A DNA stretch of 64,000 bases from Muribaculaceae bacterium (GCA_017621225.1 JAGATN010000023.1:1-64000); one strand, 5' to 3'; shown: positions 44,632-57,827, counted from the first letter of the stretch. The notes: generated by a model from the sequence alone, not told the origin. Program-made: numbers and translations.

Positions 44632-45882
44632 ATGCATAATTTATTAAAACATCTAATAGCAATAGCGGCAATGATAATTACATTGCCGCTATATGCTTTA
44701 CCATCCGACTCAACATACACAATAAGCTTAATAACATGCGGACCGGGGGAAATGATATATGAACTCGAAGGTCACTCCGGATTACGCATAAAGGGCCCGC
44801 ACGAGGACACCGTAGTAAACTGGGGATTGTTTGACTTCAACTCGCCCAACTTCGTATATCGTTTCGTAAAAGGCGAAACTGACTATTCCATCGGAACAAT
44901 GCCCTACGAATATTTCATTGCCCCATATATCGCATATGGGCGTGAAATAACCGAACAAAGGCTCAACTTGACGCAGCAGCAAGTATTTGAGACCATAAGA
45001 CTCATAAACACAAATCTTGAGCCTAACAATAGAATCTATCGATACAACTACGTAAAAGACAATTGCGCCACCCGACCGCTCAATATAATTCAAAAAGCCA
45101 TTGGCGACTCAATCATAATTGCGCCACAAAAAGAGGCCGACATCGAAAAGACCACCTTCAGAAACATAATGCGCCAATGCCATAAGAACTATCCGTGGTA
45201 TCAATTTGGCATCGATCTTGCATTGGGCGAAGGAATTGACTACGAATTATCCGTGCGCGAAACAGCCTTTGCACCCATAATTTTATGCAAATTGGTGGCC
45301 AATGCTTCAATATCCGACAGTTGCGGAAACATCATACCACTCGTGGCCGAAACCGTTACAATAAATCCGGAAAGAGACGGCGGTTCAATTTCCGCGCCAA
45401 CCCCCTGGTATCTCACTCCTATGTTCGTGGCCTGCTGTTTATTGGTCATAACGATACTCATAACCATGCGCGACATATTATTCCGCTCGGTTACACGATG
45501 GTTTGACTTCTTACTTTACCTCATATATGGTTTGGCGGGCTGTCTTATCGCATTTCTCGTCTTCATATCAGAGCATGAGGCCACTTCTCCAAATTGGCTC
45601 CTGCTATGGCTGAATCCGTTCTGCCTGATGGTTCCAATGCTCATATGGTTAAAAAAATGCAAGGGGGCTCTTTTTTACTATCATTTTGCTAACTTTGCAG
45701 CACTGACGCTGCTCGTTATAATCTGGCCGATGATGAACCAATCGGGAAACATTGCGTTCATACCATTGATTGTATGCGACTTCATAAGATCAGCAAGCTA
45801 TATCTACATCTTCAAATGCAACCGAAAACGAAAACATTTATATCGCGTAACATACTCTCGACCATTATCATCTCGCTTGTGA
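44632..45882 (+). CDS. Lnb-like lipoprotein N-acyltransferase (DUF4105)
   Basis: A 416-residue protein: signal sequence to about residue 22, a periplasmic DUF4105 domain (DSTYTISLITCGPGEMIYEL, EGHSGLRI, VKDNCATRPLNIIQKAI) and five or so C-terminal membrane helices (about 255-385). It matches the family in which Lnb of Bacteroides was recently shown to N-acylate lipoproteins in place of Lnt. The conserved His in EGHS and the Cys in DNCATR are probably catalytic. The next gene's start overlaps its end by 67 bases. No other lipoprotein processing gene is adjacent. Confidence 0.85.
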   Translation: MHNLLKHLIAIAAMIITLPLYALPSDSTYTISLITCGPGEMIYELEGHSGLRIKGPHEDTVVNWGLFDFNSPNFVYRFVKGETDYSIGTMPYEYFIAPYIAYGREITEQRLNLTQQQVFETIRLINTNLEPNNRIYRYNYVKDNCATRPLNIIQKAIGDSIIIAPQKEADIEKTTFRNIMRQCHKNYPWYQFGIDLALGEGIDYELSVRETAFAPIILCKLVANASISDSCGNIIPLVAETVTINPERDGGSISAPTPWYLTPMFVACCLLVITILITMRDILFRSVTRWFDFLLYLIYGLAGCLIAFLVFISEHEATSPNWLLLWLNPFCLMVPMLIWLKKCKGALFYYHFANFAALTLLVIIWPMMNQSGNIAFIPLIVCDFIRSASYIYIFKCNRKRKHLYRVTYSRPLSSRL

Positions 45883-47414
45883 GCATAGGGTCGTTGGCTC
45901 AGACGCCCTATCATAAGCCCACATTGGTAATCGGCATTGTGGTAGAGGGTCTGAACGACGATTACATTTCGCATCTACAAGAATGCTTTGTCGATGGTGG
46001 ATTCAAACGTTTGACAAAAGATGGCGTTTCAATTGGAAACGTTGATTTTGGCCCCGGGCTCGATCCGGTTGCCGCTACGGCCATAATATACACCGGCGCA
46101 AGCCCGAACGTGACGGGCATACCCGCCGCCACAATCTACGATGCCACTCTGCGCAAAGGCCGACATTCGCTTCTCGACCCGCAGGAAATCGGCAACTTTA
46201 CCAACGAAACATACTCTCCAAAAAGCATCGCGGTATCAACCATAAGCGACGAAATACGACTCGACGCGCAAGGCATAGGGTCAGTGCACTCATTATCGTC
46301 CGACTCCCACAAATCCATAATAATGGCCGGGCACGCAGCCAACAGCGCTTTCTGGATCAACGACACCAACGGACAATGGGCCACTACGACATATTACAAG
46401 GACGTTCCGACTCCAATAGCCGGACGAAACTACAATGCCCCGATAGCCGAAAGGCTCGACACTATGACATGGGCTCCGTTGCTACCCATTGATTTATACC
46501 CCGACATCCCCGAATATCGTCGAAAGTTCACATTCCGATACACTTTCCCGAAGAAAGAAGTAGACCGGTATCTGCAGTATAAAGCCACACCTTTGGCCAA
46601 CACCGAAATAACCGATATGGCATGCGATTACATAACCACAATGTCATTAGGACGGCACGGAGCCATCGATATGCTTAACATTGCATACACCGTAACGCCG
46701 TATGCATATGCAAACGAATCGGACACTCGGATGGAGACAATGGATGCTTACGTGAGACTCGACCGCGATTTGGCACTATTGTTCAACACCATCGACCGAA
46801 ACGTAGGAGCCGAGAACGCCCTCATATTTCTCGCAGCCACTCCCCCACCAATGACGGGAAAACGCGATGATGAAAAATGGGGTGTACCATCCGGCCAATT
46901 TTCGCCCAAACGTGCGGTTTCGCTCCTTAACATGTACTTAATGGCGCTGCATGGAAACGGCGAATGGGTAAGCGGATATCACGAAGGTCAATTTTTCCTT
47001 AATGCGAAAACCATTAAAGAGAAAAGCCTCGACGTTGCATCCGTGCGCGCAGAAGCGGCCGACTTTCTCGGACGCATGAGCGGCATAAGCAACGTTTTCA
47101 CCATCGACGACATAATTTCGAACAGAGCCGGCGAAAACGCATCGGCCTTGAAAAGAAACACATCGATAAAGCACTCCGGCGACGTAATAATCTCGGTAAC
47201 TCCCGGATGGGAAATTACCAACGACGACACGAGAACCAACAATACCGTCGTGCGCGAGGGCTACGTCCCTACTCCATTTTTCGTAATGTGGCCCGGAGTA
47301 AAGCCACAGCGAATTGAAACTCCCGTCGACGCACGAACCATTGCGCCTACGATATCGAGATTGCTCCGCATCCGATCGCCCAATGCGGCCTCGGCACCTG
47401 CTTTGAGGCTATAA
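45816..47414 (+). CDS. Alkaline-phosphatase-fold protein, likely catalytically inactive
   Basis: About 532 residues with a signal peptide (cut near SLAQT). The overall fold matches the PafA-like alkaline phosphatase family in Bacteroidota: VIGIVVEGLNDDY, GGFKRLTKDG and YTGASPNVTGI. But the metal and nucleophile positions are changed: the first Asp of the usual VDQ is E44 in VEG, the segment with the catalytic Thr reads GLDPVAATA (P84 where the Thr is expected), and the TSDHG motif is replaced by LAATPPP near residue 345. Hence a pseudoenzyme is likely. It overlaps the Lnb-like gene by 67 bases; an earlier start at 45774 is less likely. Role unknown. Confidence 0.8.
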   Translation: MQPKTKTFISRNILSTIIISLVSIGSLAQTPYHKPTLVIGIVVEGLNDDYISHLQECFVDGGFKRLTKDGVSIGNVDFGPGLDPVAATAIIYTGASPNVTGIPAATIYDATLRKGRHSLLDPQEIGNFTNETYSPKSIAVSTISDEIRLDAQGIGSVHSLSSDSHKSIIMAGHAANSAFWINDTNGQWATTTYYKDVPTPIAGRNYNAPIAERLDTMTWAPLLPIDLYPDIPEYRRKFTFRYTFPKKEVDRYLQYKATPLANTEITDMACDYITTMSLGRHGAIDMLNIAYTVTPYAYANESDTRMETMDAYVRLDRDLALLFNTIDRNVGAENALIFLAATPPPMTGKRDDEKWGVPSGQFSPKRAVSLLNMYLMALHGNGEWVSGYHEGQFFLNAKTIKEKSLDVASVRAEAADFLGRMSGISNVFTIDDIISNRAGENASALKRNTSIKHSGDVIISVTPGWEITNDDTRTNNTVVREGYVPTPFFVMWPGVKPQRIETPVDARTIAPTISRLLRIRSPNAASAPALRL

Positions 47415-47471
47415 AAGCATCGCAAGCCAACCTTTAGTTATATTTTTAGTGGAAATCTGACTGATTTTCAC

Positions 47472-47479
47472 TATCTTTG
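47472..47479 (+). promoter_or_regulatory. -7 element for secA
   Basis: TATCTTTG, 67 bases before secA. Confidence 0.55.
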
Positions 47480-47545
47480 CACGCTGACATCCATAGGATG
47501 CCAAATCATAATATTAGCGTAAATAATTAAACGAAACGTCATAAC

Positions 47546-50929
<3,384 letters not shown>

Positions 50930-50980
50930 CATTTTTTTGACATTTCACATTGCAAACAATAGATACTACAATCGAAGAAA

Positions 50981-51898
50981 ATGGAACAGTTGAATAAAAA
51001 ATCGCCAATGGGGTGGATAGCCATCGGATTGATAGCCCTTCTCGTCATAGCAATAATTTTCAGCGTCTTTCAGCTTACTTCGTTGAAAATGCAAGTCAAT
51101 GAGGTCAAGTCGGAAAACGAGCAGCTTCAACTCACCAATGAGCAACTTACATTGGCAAATGAATATGAATCGATAAACTCGCAATTTGCCCAATATGAAG
51201 ATCAGGCCACAATGATGGCCAACGATACGATATTGGCCAAATATACGGCAGCAAAAAATAAAGTCGAGCAATTGTTGAAGGAGTTGAATTCCGAAAAAAT
51301 CAAAAGCCAAAAACGAATATCGGAACTCCAAAACGAAGTCTCGACGTTGCGCGCATTGCTGCGCCACTACATAGCGCAAGTCGATTCGCTCGGAAAAGAA
51401 AATGCCGCCCTCCGCGACGAGAACGCCGTGATAAAAAATCAGAATCGCACATTGACAAGCCGCGTGCGCGAGGAGTCGCGTAAAAACGAAGTGCTCAGCG
51501 AACGCATGACATTGGCCGAAAAGCTCAATGTCACCGGCTTGAGCCTGACTCCATTGCAGAAAAACGGCAAGAATGAGAAGCATGTAACCAAAGCCAAGCA
51601 GCTTATGGTCTCATTCACCATACCGCAAAACAACTCCACTCCGGTTGGCGAAAAGACGATATATCTGCGCATCACCAACCCCGAAGGCACTCTGTTGGGC
51701 GATGCCGGTTCATTCTCATTTGAAGGCGGATCAATACCCTGCACCGCTAAAAAAACGATAGAATATTCGGGCGAGGAAATGGCCGGCATAAAGATTTATT
51801 GGGACGTGAATACCACCCTTACCCCGGGCGATTATACCGTTGAACTTTTTGCCGATAATTTCCGTTTAATATCACGACATTTCACGTTGAAAAAATAA
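50981..51898 (+). CDS. Single-pass membrane protein with coiled coil
   Basis: A 305-residue protein with one membrane helix (about 10-33), a long coiled coil (about 35-185, many E/Q/K/L heptads) and a beta-rich C-terminal domain (about 200-305; TIYLRITNPEGTLLGDAG, TPGDYTVELFAD). The layout suggests an inner-membrane protein with its coiled coil and Ig-like head in the periplasm. It follows secA by 51 bases. I do not recognise its family. Confidence 0.7.
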   Translation: MEQLNKKSPMGWIAIGLIALLVIAIIFSVFQLTSLKMQVNEVKSENEQLQLTNEQLTLANEYESINSQFAQYEDQATMMANDTILAKYTAAKNKVEQLLKELNSEKIKSQKRISELQNEVSTLRALLRHYIAQVDSLGKENAALRDENAVIKNQNRTLTSRVREESRKNEVLSERMTLAEKLNVTGLSLTPLQKNGKNEKHVTKAKQLMVSFTIPQNNSTPVGEKTIYLRITNPEGTLLGDAGSFSFEGGSIPCTAKKTIEYSGEEMAGIKIYWDVNTTLTPGDYTVELFADNFRLISRHFTLKK

Positions 51899-51922
51899 TC
51901 CGACTGATGTAACCAACCGCAT

Positions 51923-52645
51923 ATGACTTTTCTCCAAAACATATGTGACTCTATAAACGCTGTGGAAGTAACCACTACTTCCGCAGTGTTTCGCCTTTGT
52001 CTGAGCTTGATTCTCGGCAGTTGCATCGGTATGGAGCGCAAGCGTAAAGGACAGATCGCCGGAATACGAACCTTCGCACTCATTTCGATGGGCGCCACGC
52101 TTGCCATGATATTGTCGATATACGTTCCCCAAGAATACATGGGCCTGAAAAACGGAGACCCGGGACGTATAGCCGCGCAAGTAATCACCGGAATCGGATT
52201 TCTCGGTGCCGGTGCAATCATTCAGATGAAAGGCTCCGTGAGAGGACTGACCACGGCTGCCGGCATATGGATAGTGGCGACCATTGGCATGACCGTAGGC
52301 GTTGGCCTATACGTACTGTCGATGGTGGCCACCGCCCTGATGCTGTTTGTGCTTTTGCTCATTGAGAAATTCGAACATAAAATCCATGCCGGCTGGGAAA
52401 CAAGGATTATACGCATACGCGTATCCGGCGTAGTGGAAAGCATTGAGTCATACCGCGAGTGTTTCGACCGACATCACGTATCATTCATAAACGTGTTTGT
52501 TGAATACGATTTCGATCAGCCTACAACACGGCTCAACTTCGTCGTACTTGTAAAGGACACTACCGATTACATATCGCTATTCGGCGATTTAAAGAAGCTC
52601 AATCCCACGCAAGCCATATCGCTTGCCAACCAAGTAACCATATAA
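51923..52645 (+). CDS. MgtC/SapB-family membrane protein
   Basis: A 240-residue protein with four or five membrane helices. The family's conserved cores are present: RLCLSLILGSCIGMERKRKG, IRTFALISMGATLAMI and ITGIGFLGAGAIIQ, then GLTTAAGIWIVATIGM. The C-terminal part is an ACT-like cytoplasmic domain. MgtC proteins help growth at low Mg2+ and alter ATP synthase activity. It precedes the CPA2 antiporter by 12 bases, so the two are probably cotranscribed. Confidence 0.9.
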   Translation: MTFLQNICDSINAVEVTTTSAVFRLCLSLILGSCIGMERKRKGQIAGIRTFALISMGATLAMILSIYVPQEYMGLKNGDPGRIAAQVITGIGFLGAGAIIQMKGSVRGLTTAAGIWIVATIGMTVGVGLYVLSMVATALMLFVLLLIEKFEHKIHAGWETRIIRIRVSGVVESIESYRECFDRHHVSFINVFVEYDFDQPTTRLNFVVLVKDTTDYISLFGDLKKLNPTQAISLANQVTI

Positions 52646-52657
52646 CAGACCATTAAT

Positions 52658-54925
52658 ATGACCAATGCCCTAATAACTACCGTAATAACGGCATCGGAGG
52701 CGGCAACCGAACTTAATATCGAAAGCTTGATAAGCGATCTTGCTTTCATACTTATACTTGGCGCCGTTACCACTGTTTTGTTCAAATGGCTGAAACAGCC
52801 CGTGGTGCTTGGTTACATAGTTGCCGGTTTTCTTGCAAGCCCCAATTTCGAATATCTGCCATCAGTCACTACCGAATCAAACATCGATTTTTGGGCTCAG
52901 ATAGGCATTGTGGTGCTGCTGTTTTCGCTCGGACTTGAGTTCAGCTTCAAGAAGCTGCTTAATGCCGGAGGCTCTGCCGTGGTAACCGCATTGATAATAG
53001 TGATCGGAATGATGTGTGCAGGTTTTGGCGTAGGCCACGCGCTCGGTTTTTCAAACATCAACAGCCTGTTCTTAGGCGGCATGCTTTCAATGTCGTCAAC
53101 CACCATAATAATCAAAGCATTCAACGATTTAGGCATACAGCACAAAAAATTCGCATCACTGGTGTTTGCCGTGCTGATAGTGGAAGATCTGTTTGCCGTA
53201 TTGATGATGGTGATATTGTCGTCGATAGCCATCAACAACAGCGTAGAGGGTGGCGATATGTTGCTCAGCATAATGAAACTGGCATTCTTCCTGGTAATGT
53301 GGTTTCTTGTCGGCGTATTTGTATTGCCCTCGTTGCTCAACACTACCCGACAGTATCTCAACAGCGAAACGCTGCTCATAGTGTCGATGGGGCTATGCTT
53401 GGGCATGGCCGTATTTTCGGTTTACTGCGGATTTTCACTCGCCCTCGGATCGTTTGTAATGGGCTCCATTTTGGCGGGAACGAGCTTTGCCGAGCGCATT
53501 GAGCATGTAGTTTCACCTGTAAAAGACCTTTTCGGTTCGGTATTCTTCATATCGGTGGGCATGATGGTAAACCCTGCCGTAATAGTTGAATACTGGTCGC
53601 CAATACTCATCCTGTCACTACTCGTCATATTTGGCATGATATTGTTTGGCACGTCGGGCATGCTCATTACCGGACAAAACCTTAAAGTTGCCATCGAAGC
53701 AGGCTTTTCACTAACGCAAATAGGCGAATTTGCTTTCATCATAGCCACTCTTGGTATGTCGCTCGGAGTCCTCGACTCAACCATCTACCCCATAGTGGTG
53801 GCCGTATCGGTGCTTACCACATTCACCACTCCGTATTTCATACGTATGGCCGACCCGGTATATCGGCTCATCGAACGCATTCTGCCGCAGAGACTGACAT
53901 TCTTAATAAATCGATACTCCAACAAGGCATCATCGGAAAGCGAAACGGGCCAATTATGGAAATCAGTTCTGCGCCGATACATATGGAGAGTGATGATCTA
54001 CTCATTCACGCTTATAACCATCTCCATCCTGTTCACCCGATGGCTTCTGCCTTGGCTCATAAGCTTCAATCAGTCCTGGGGTCGTTTGATATGCGCCGTC
54101 CTGACACTTTCGGTCATGTCGCCATTCTTGCTTGCTCTGTCATATCCGGCATCAAAACGCACCGAGCGCAGCCGTCTGATAAACGCAAACGCTCATTTCG
54201 ACGTACCCCTGATCGTCATGACATTGTTCAGACTAATGCTGTCGCTTGGATTCGTGATGTACGTATTGATACGCATATATTCAATAGGCGTTGGCATAAC
54301 GTTTGGCATAGCAGTGTTCCTATTGTTGATATTCGTGTTGTCAAAGAGAGTAAGGAAGAGAATGCGACGAATCGAATCAAAGTTCCTGAACAATCTGAAC
54401 GAACGCGAACTACGACGCAGCGGACGCAACAACAACATAATATCCAATCTTCACCTCGCATACATGACGGTAGGCTACGACTGCCCATTCGTGGGTGAAC
54501 GACTGCAAGACTCCGACATACGACGAAAATATGGAGCCAACATAGCTTCGATACAGCGTGGAGCTACACTGATTCCGGTTCCCGGCGGAGAAACGCGCAT
54601 ATTCCCCAACGACGTGATAGGAGTGATAGGCACCGACGAGGAAATTCAGACCCTACTGCCAATAGTGGAAGCACAGAGCGATCAACTCGACGAATCGGCA
54701 CCCAAGCCATCCGACAACAAACTCACCTCCGTGCAACTGAGCGATGAGTCGCCACTTATTGGGAAAACGGTGGCCAATTCAGGTCTGAGAAACGAATACT
54801 CTGCCCTACTCGTAAGCATTAACCGAAACGAAGAATTCATTCCGGCAAACGGGCAAACCACATTCCAACCACACGACATATTATGGCTCGTGGGGAATCC
54901 CAAAAAGTTGTCGGAACTAAAATAA
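52658..54925 (+). CDS. CPA2-family cation/proton antiporter with two TrkA-C domains
   Basis: A 755-residue transporter with about 12 membrane helices (residues 30-410), motifs GYIVAGFLASP, GIVVLLFSLGLEFSFKKLL and SLALGSFVMGSILAGTSF typical of KefB/KefC-type exchangers. After a further pair of membrane helices (about 440-560) come two RCK-C (TrkA-C) domains, at about 600-675 and 685-755, that bind nucleotides or ions. K+ or Na+ for H+ exchange is expected. It stands with MgtC, so ion balance is the likely theme. The RCK-N domain is absent. Confidence 0.9.
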   Translation: MTNALITTVITASEAATELNIESLISDLAFILILGAVTTVLFKWLKQPVVLGYIVAGFLASPNFEYLPSVTTESNIDFWAQIGIVVLLFSLGLEFSFKKLLNAGGSAVVTALIIVIGMMCAGFGVGHALGFSNINSLFLGGMLSMSSTTIIIKAFNDLGIQHKKFASLVFAVLIVEDLFAVLMMVILSSIAINNSVEGGDMLLSIMKLAFFLVMWFLVGVFVLPSLLNTTRQYLNSETLLIVSMGLCLGMAVFSVYCGFSLALGSFVMGSILAGTSFAERIEHVVSPVKDLFGSVFFISVGMMVNPAVIVEYWSPILILSLLVIFGMILFGTSGMLITGQNLKVAIEAGFSLTQIGEFAFIIATLGMSLGVLDSTIYPIVVAVSVLTTFTTPYFIRMADPVYRLIERILPQRLTFLINRYSNKASSESETGQLWKSVLRRYIWRVMIYSFTLITISILFTRWLLPWLISFNQSWGRLICAVLTLSVMSPFLLALSYPASKRTERSRLINANAHFDVPLIVMTLFRLMLSLGFVMYVLIRIYSIGVGITFGIAVFLLLIFVLSKRVRKRMRRIESKFLNNLNERELRRSGRNNNIISNLHLAYMTVGYDCPFVGERLQDSDIRRKYGANIASIQRGATLIPVPGGETRIFPNDVIGVIGTDEEIQTLLPIVEAQSDQLDESAPKPSDNKLTSVQLSDESPLIGKTVANSGLRNEYSALLVSINRNEEFIPANGQTTFQPHDILWLVGNPKKLSELK

Positions 54926-55005
54926 GTGATTTTTTTTCGTTATAAATGTAACTATCCGACGAATTGATGCGTCTTATATATATAGAACCCAAAAACTTTT
55001 TAAAT

Positions 55006-55875
55006 ATGAAATTCATAAAATTCACATTATTAGCTGCTTTATGCGTATTACTGCCTTCAACGGCAAATGCCATTAAAATTACGCCGAGTAAAAATTACGT
55101 TACCCAAAACGTAGATCTGCCCATATTCAATGCAATTGAAACGATGTCATCTATCGACATTGAATATTCGCAAGGCAATCAGGATGTAAAAATATATGCA
55201 CCCGACAATTTGATCAAATATATTGAGGTTAAGGTTGTAAACGGATCTTTACGCGTAAAATACAACGTCAACAATATGCAAATTTCAGGTAAGAACGACA
55301 CCAAAATCATAGTGTCGGCTCCTGCCGTAAACAAATTCAAGACACATGCATCGGGCGACATAACGATTAAAACGCCCATAAAGCTCAACAACGACATATC
55401 ATTCACCACTAATGCCAGTGGCGACATCAAAGCCGAAGACATAAACGGAAAAAGATTGACATTGGCCACGCGCGGCAGCGGTGACATTAAGGCAAAAAAC
55501 ATTACAGGAACTTACGTGATGCTTCAAACTAATGGCAGCGGCGACGTCGAGGTCACAAAATTGAACGCTCCGACAATCGAATGCCTGACAAATGCATCGG
55601 GCGACATTTCGATCGACAATGGCATCGTAACTGAAACCATATCGTTAATTACAAACGGAAGCGGCGACATTGATGCAAAAAACACAAAAGCCACCGATGT
55701 GAAATGCAGCACAAACGCATCAGGCGACATTTTTGTTAGCGGTTCATGTACGAATGTCGATCTAACTACCAACGGATCAGGCGACATTTCGGCGAAAAAT
55801 TTGAATTCACGCAACTTTTCGGCCCGTACCAACGGTTCAGGCGACATAAACGGCAAGCGCTGGAAAAAACGTTAA
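55006..55875 (+). CDS. GIN-domain (DUF2807) exported beta-helix protein
   Basis: About 289 residues with a signal peptide (cut after ANA). From about residue 110 to the end there are nine short units of about 20 residues, each with (N/H/R)(A/G)SGD(I/V), such as TNASGDIKAED, TNGSGDIDAKN and TNGSGDISAKN. Each unit is likely one turn of a right-handed beta-helix. The tail is basic (GKRWKKR). Matches the GIN/DUF2807 family of putative adhesin heads. The start at 55006 is preferred over 54964 because of the signal peptide. A terminator follows. Confidence 0.85.
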   Translation: MKFIKFTLLAALCVLLPSTANAIKITPSKNYVTQNVDLPIFNAIETMSSIDIEYSQGNQDVKIYAPDNLIKYIEVKVVNGSLRVKYNVNNMQISGKNDTKIIVSAPAVNKFKTHASGDITIKTPIKLNNDISFTTNASGDIKAEDINGKRLTLATRGSGDIKAKNITGTYVMLQTNGSGDVEVTKLNAPTIECLTNASGDISIDNGIVTETISLITNGSGDIDAKNTKATDVKCSTNASGDIFVSGSCTNVDLTTNGSGDISAKNLNSRNFSARTNGSGDINGKRWKKR

Positions 55876-55902
55876 CACAATACCCGTATAAACAATACAA
55901 CG

Positions 55903-55948
55903 AGGGTTGCGTCAAAATCAGTTACGACGCAACCCTTTCTTATTTTAA
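55903..55948 (+). terminator. Rho-independent terminator after the GIN gene
   Basis: An 11-bp perfect stem (55903-55913 with 55926-55936) around a 12-base loop and a T-rich tail. Confidence 0.8.
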
Positions 55949-56022
55949 TCAATATAAGCCATCAGAACAAAGCCAACCGATTGCCTGAAACGAGTTCAAA
56001 AGAGACAGTTCGATTATGCCTG

Positions 56023-56412
56023 TCATTCGGTAATCTCGATTACGTTTCCTTCAAATCCTGCAATCTGACTCTCATAATAGCCGTCACCGGTAACTCTTGG
56101 GCCGCTGACTACTTCAAATCCGTCAGCTTCAAGCCGCGAAGTAAGTTTGTCAACCATGCCACTATCCCCAACCCTAAACGACAGATGTATAAAACCTGTG
56201 CGCATACGCTTTTCATCCTGATCTTGTAATTCGGGGCGAGTCATAATTTCAAGTCTTGCGCCGCCGTCAAAGCTCAAAAAATATGATTTGAATCCGGTCT
56301 TAGCATTGTGGTATTGTTCCGATGGTATGGCTTGAAAATACTTTACGAAGAATTCTTTCGCACCCTTCAAATCGCGGACATACAAAGCTACGTGGTCTAT
56401 TCTTATATCCAT
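56023..56412 (-). CDS. VOC-superfamily (glyoxalase-like) protein
   Basis: A 129-residue protein with the paired beta-alpha-beta-beta-beta units of the VOC fold: RIDHVALYVRDLKGAKEFFVKYF with the first metal His, LEIMTRPEL, FIHLSFRVGD with the second His, and EGNVIEITE with the Glu ligand. Small VOC proteins act as lyases, dioxygenases or resistance proteins; the substrate is unknown. It is 14 bases downstream of the acetyltransferase gene on the same strand and probably shares its transcript. Confidence 0.85.
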   Translation of the reverse strand: MDIRIDHVALYVRDLKGAKEFFVKYFQAIPSEQYHNAKTGFKSYFLSFDGGARLEIMTRPELQDQDEKRMRTGFIHLSFRVGDSGMVDKLTSRLEADGFEVVSGPRVTGDGYYESQIAGFEGNVIEITE

Positions 56413-56426
56413 TGCTACTATATCTG

Positions 56427-56984
56427 TTATTTTATTGTCTTTATTACCTTACACGGATTTCCTACTGCTACCGAATGTGGCGGGATGTCATTTACCACAA
56501 CGCTACCGGCACCTATAACGCAGTCGTCGCCTATCGTCACGCCCGGCAACACACATACATTGGCTCCAATCCATACATCGTTGCCTATGGTTATCGGACG
56601 AGCATATTCCAACCCCTTGTTTCTCTCTTTAGCATCAATGGGGTGGCCGGCGGTATAAAACCCGCAATTGGGTGCAATAAACACATTGTCGCCAAATCTC
56701 ACCGGAGCTTCGTCGAGTATCACCAAATTATGATTGGCGTAGAAGTTGCAGCCGATATGAATATTGTAGCCATAATCGCAAATAAACGGTTGCTCTATCA
56801 GAAAATTTCCATTTACAGAGCCTAATATCTTCAGCATGATCGTTCGCCGCGCCTCGTCATTTTTCGGCCTGAGATTATTATAGTCATAGCATAATTCCTT
56901 GCATTCTATCCTCTCGGCTATTAGCTGAGAGTCGTTGTTGGCATCGTATATAATGCCTTGCAGCATTTTTTCTTTCTCCGTCAT
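56427..56984 (-). CDS. Maltose O-acetyltransferase-like sugar acetyltransferase
   Basis: A 185-residue left-handed beta-helix enzyme. The N-terminal Mac domain begins EKEKMLQGIIYDANN; then come NIHIGCNFYANHNLVILDE and GDNVFIAPNCGFYTAGHPID (catalytic His in TAGHP), then hexapeptide turns to GNPCKVIK. It acetylates sugars with acetyl-CoA, as Maa and LacA do. First gene of a two-gene operon with the VOC gene; it faces the LuxR regulator across a palindromic promoter. Confidence 0.92.
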   Translation of the reverse strand: MTEKEKMLQGIIYDANNDSQLIAERIECKELCYDYNNLRPKNDEARRTIMLKILGSVNGNFLIEQPFICDYGYNIHIGCNFYANHNLVILDEAPVRFGDNVFIAPNCGFYTAGHPIDAKERNKGLEYARPITIGNDVWIGANVCVLPGVTIGDDCVIGAGSVVVNDIPPHSVAVGNPCKVIKTIK

Positions 56985-57006
56985 ATCAAATAGCCATATA
57001 TAATAG

Positions 57007-57024
57007 TTAACTTTGCAAAGTTAA
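57007..57024. promoter_or_regulatory. 18-bp palindrome with two opposed -7 elements
   Basis: TTAACTTTGCAAAGTTAA is perfectly self-complementary and contains TAACTTTG on both strands. One copy would start the luxR-type gene, the other the acetyltransferase operon; they share bases and so should compete. Confidence 0.5.
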
Positions 57025-57070
57025 TCGATTGTTACATAGCATGCAATGACTATAAATAACCATTTATTTT

Positions 57071-57808
57071 ATGGGCAATCTAACTAAACTCGACCAACTT
57101 CTGAAAAATCAGTCCATTAAAGCAGATTCCATAGAAACTGCTCAATTACTTGATTATGCGGAATATATATCGCGCATCGAGAATGTCATAGCCGTGGTCA
57201 GTGATTTGAAACGTGGTACCAGTCGGATATTTCCCGGCAAGTTCGGCCTGACATTAGGTGTCGGGAACTATTCAAAAGAGGATTTCATTTGGGAAAAGGC
57301 CATTCTTGACCTGATGACCGAAGATGAACGTGAGGAAAAATATATCGCCGAACTGCGATTCTTCAATTTCCTGCGTCACGTACCACGTCATGTCCGATCG
57401 GATTACTACCTTGCATCAAAGTTGCAAATGAATACGGCTGCAGGCCACGCAATAGATGTGACCCACCGGATGTATTACATATACGCCAACGATTCAGAAA
57501 CCATCACACACGCACTATGCTTGTATGGGCGAAGTGCATTTGACTTCACCGGCAAAAGCGTTGCCGTCAATTCACTCACCGGTGTTTCGGAAGAATTAAC
57601 CTCATTAGCCGATGCGTCAATCCTCAGTCGACGAGAGAAGCAAGTTTTGGCACTTATTGATTCAGGAAAGAGAAGCTACGAAATTGCAGAGATGTTATCC
57701 ATAAGCAAAAATACGGTAAGCCACCATCGACAAGAAATACTTGCCAAACTGCAAGTGAAAAATTCGATAGAAGCCTGCCGTATCGCCAAAACGATGAAGA
57801 TAATCTGA
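57071..57808 (+). CDS. LuxR-family transcriptional regulator
   Basis: A 245-residue regulator. The C-terminal HTH spans about 180-243 (LSRREKQVLALIDSGKRSYE, then NTVSHHRQEILAKLQVKNSI). The N-terminal 165 residues lack a receiver Asp and look like a PAS-type sensor (YYIYANDSETITHALCLYGR). A common Bacteroidota layout. It is divergent from the maa-like/VOC operon and shares a palindromic promoter region with it, so it may control that operon. Confidence 0.85.
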   Translation: MGNLTKLDQLLKNQSIKADSIETAQLLDYAEYISRIENVIAVVSDLKRGTSRIFPGKFGLTLGVGNYSKEDFIWEKAILDLMTEDEREEKYIAELRFFNFLRHVPRHVRSDYYLASKLQMNTAAGHAIDVTHRMYYIYANDSETITHALCLYGRSAFDFTGKSVAVNSLTGVSEELTSLADASILSRREKQVLALIDSGKRSYEIAEMLSISKNTVSHHRQEILAKLQVKNSIEACRIAKTMKII

Positions 57809-57827
57809 ATGCATCTGTTATAATCGG

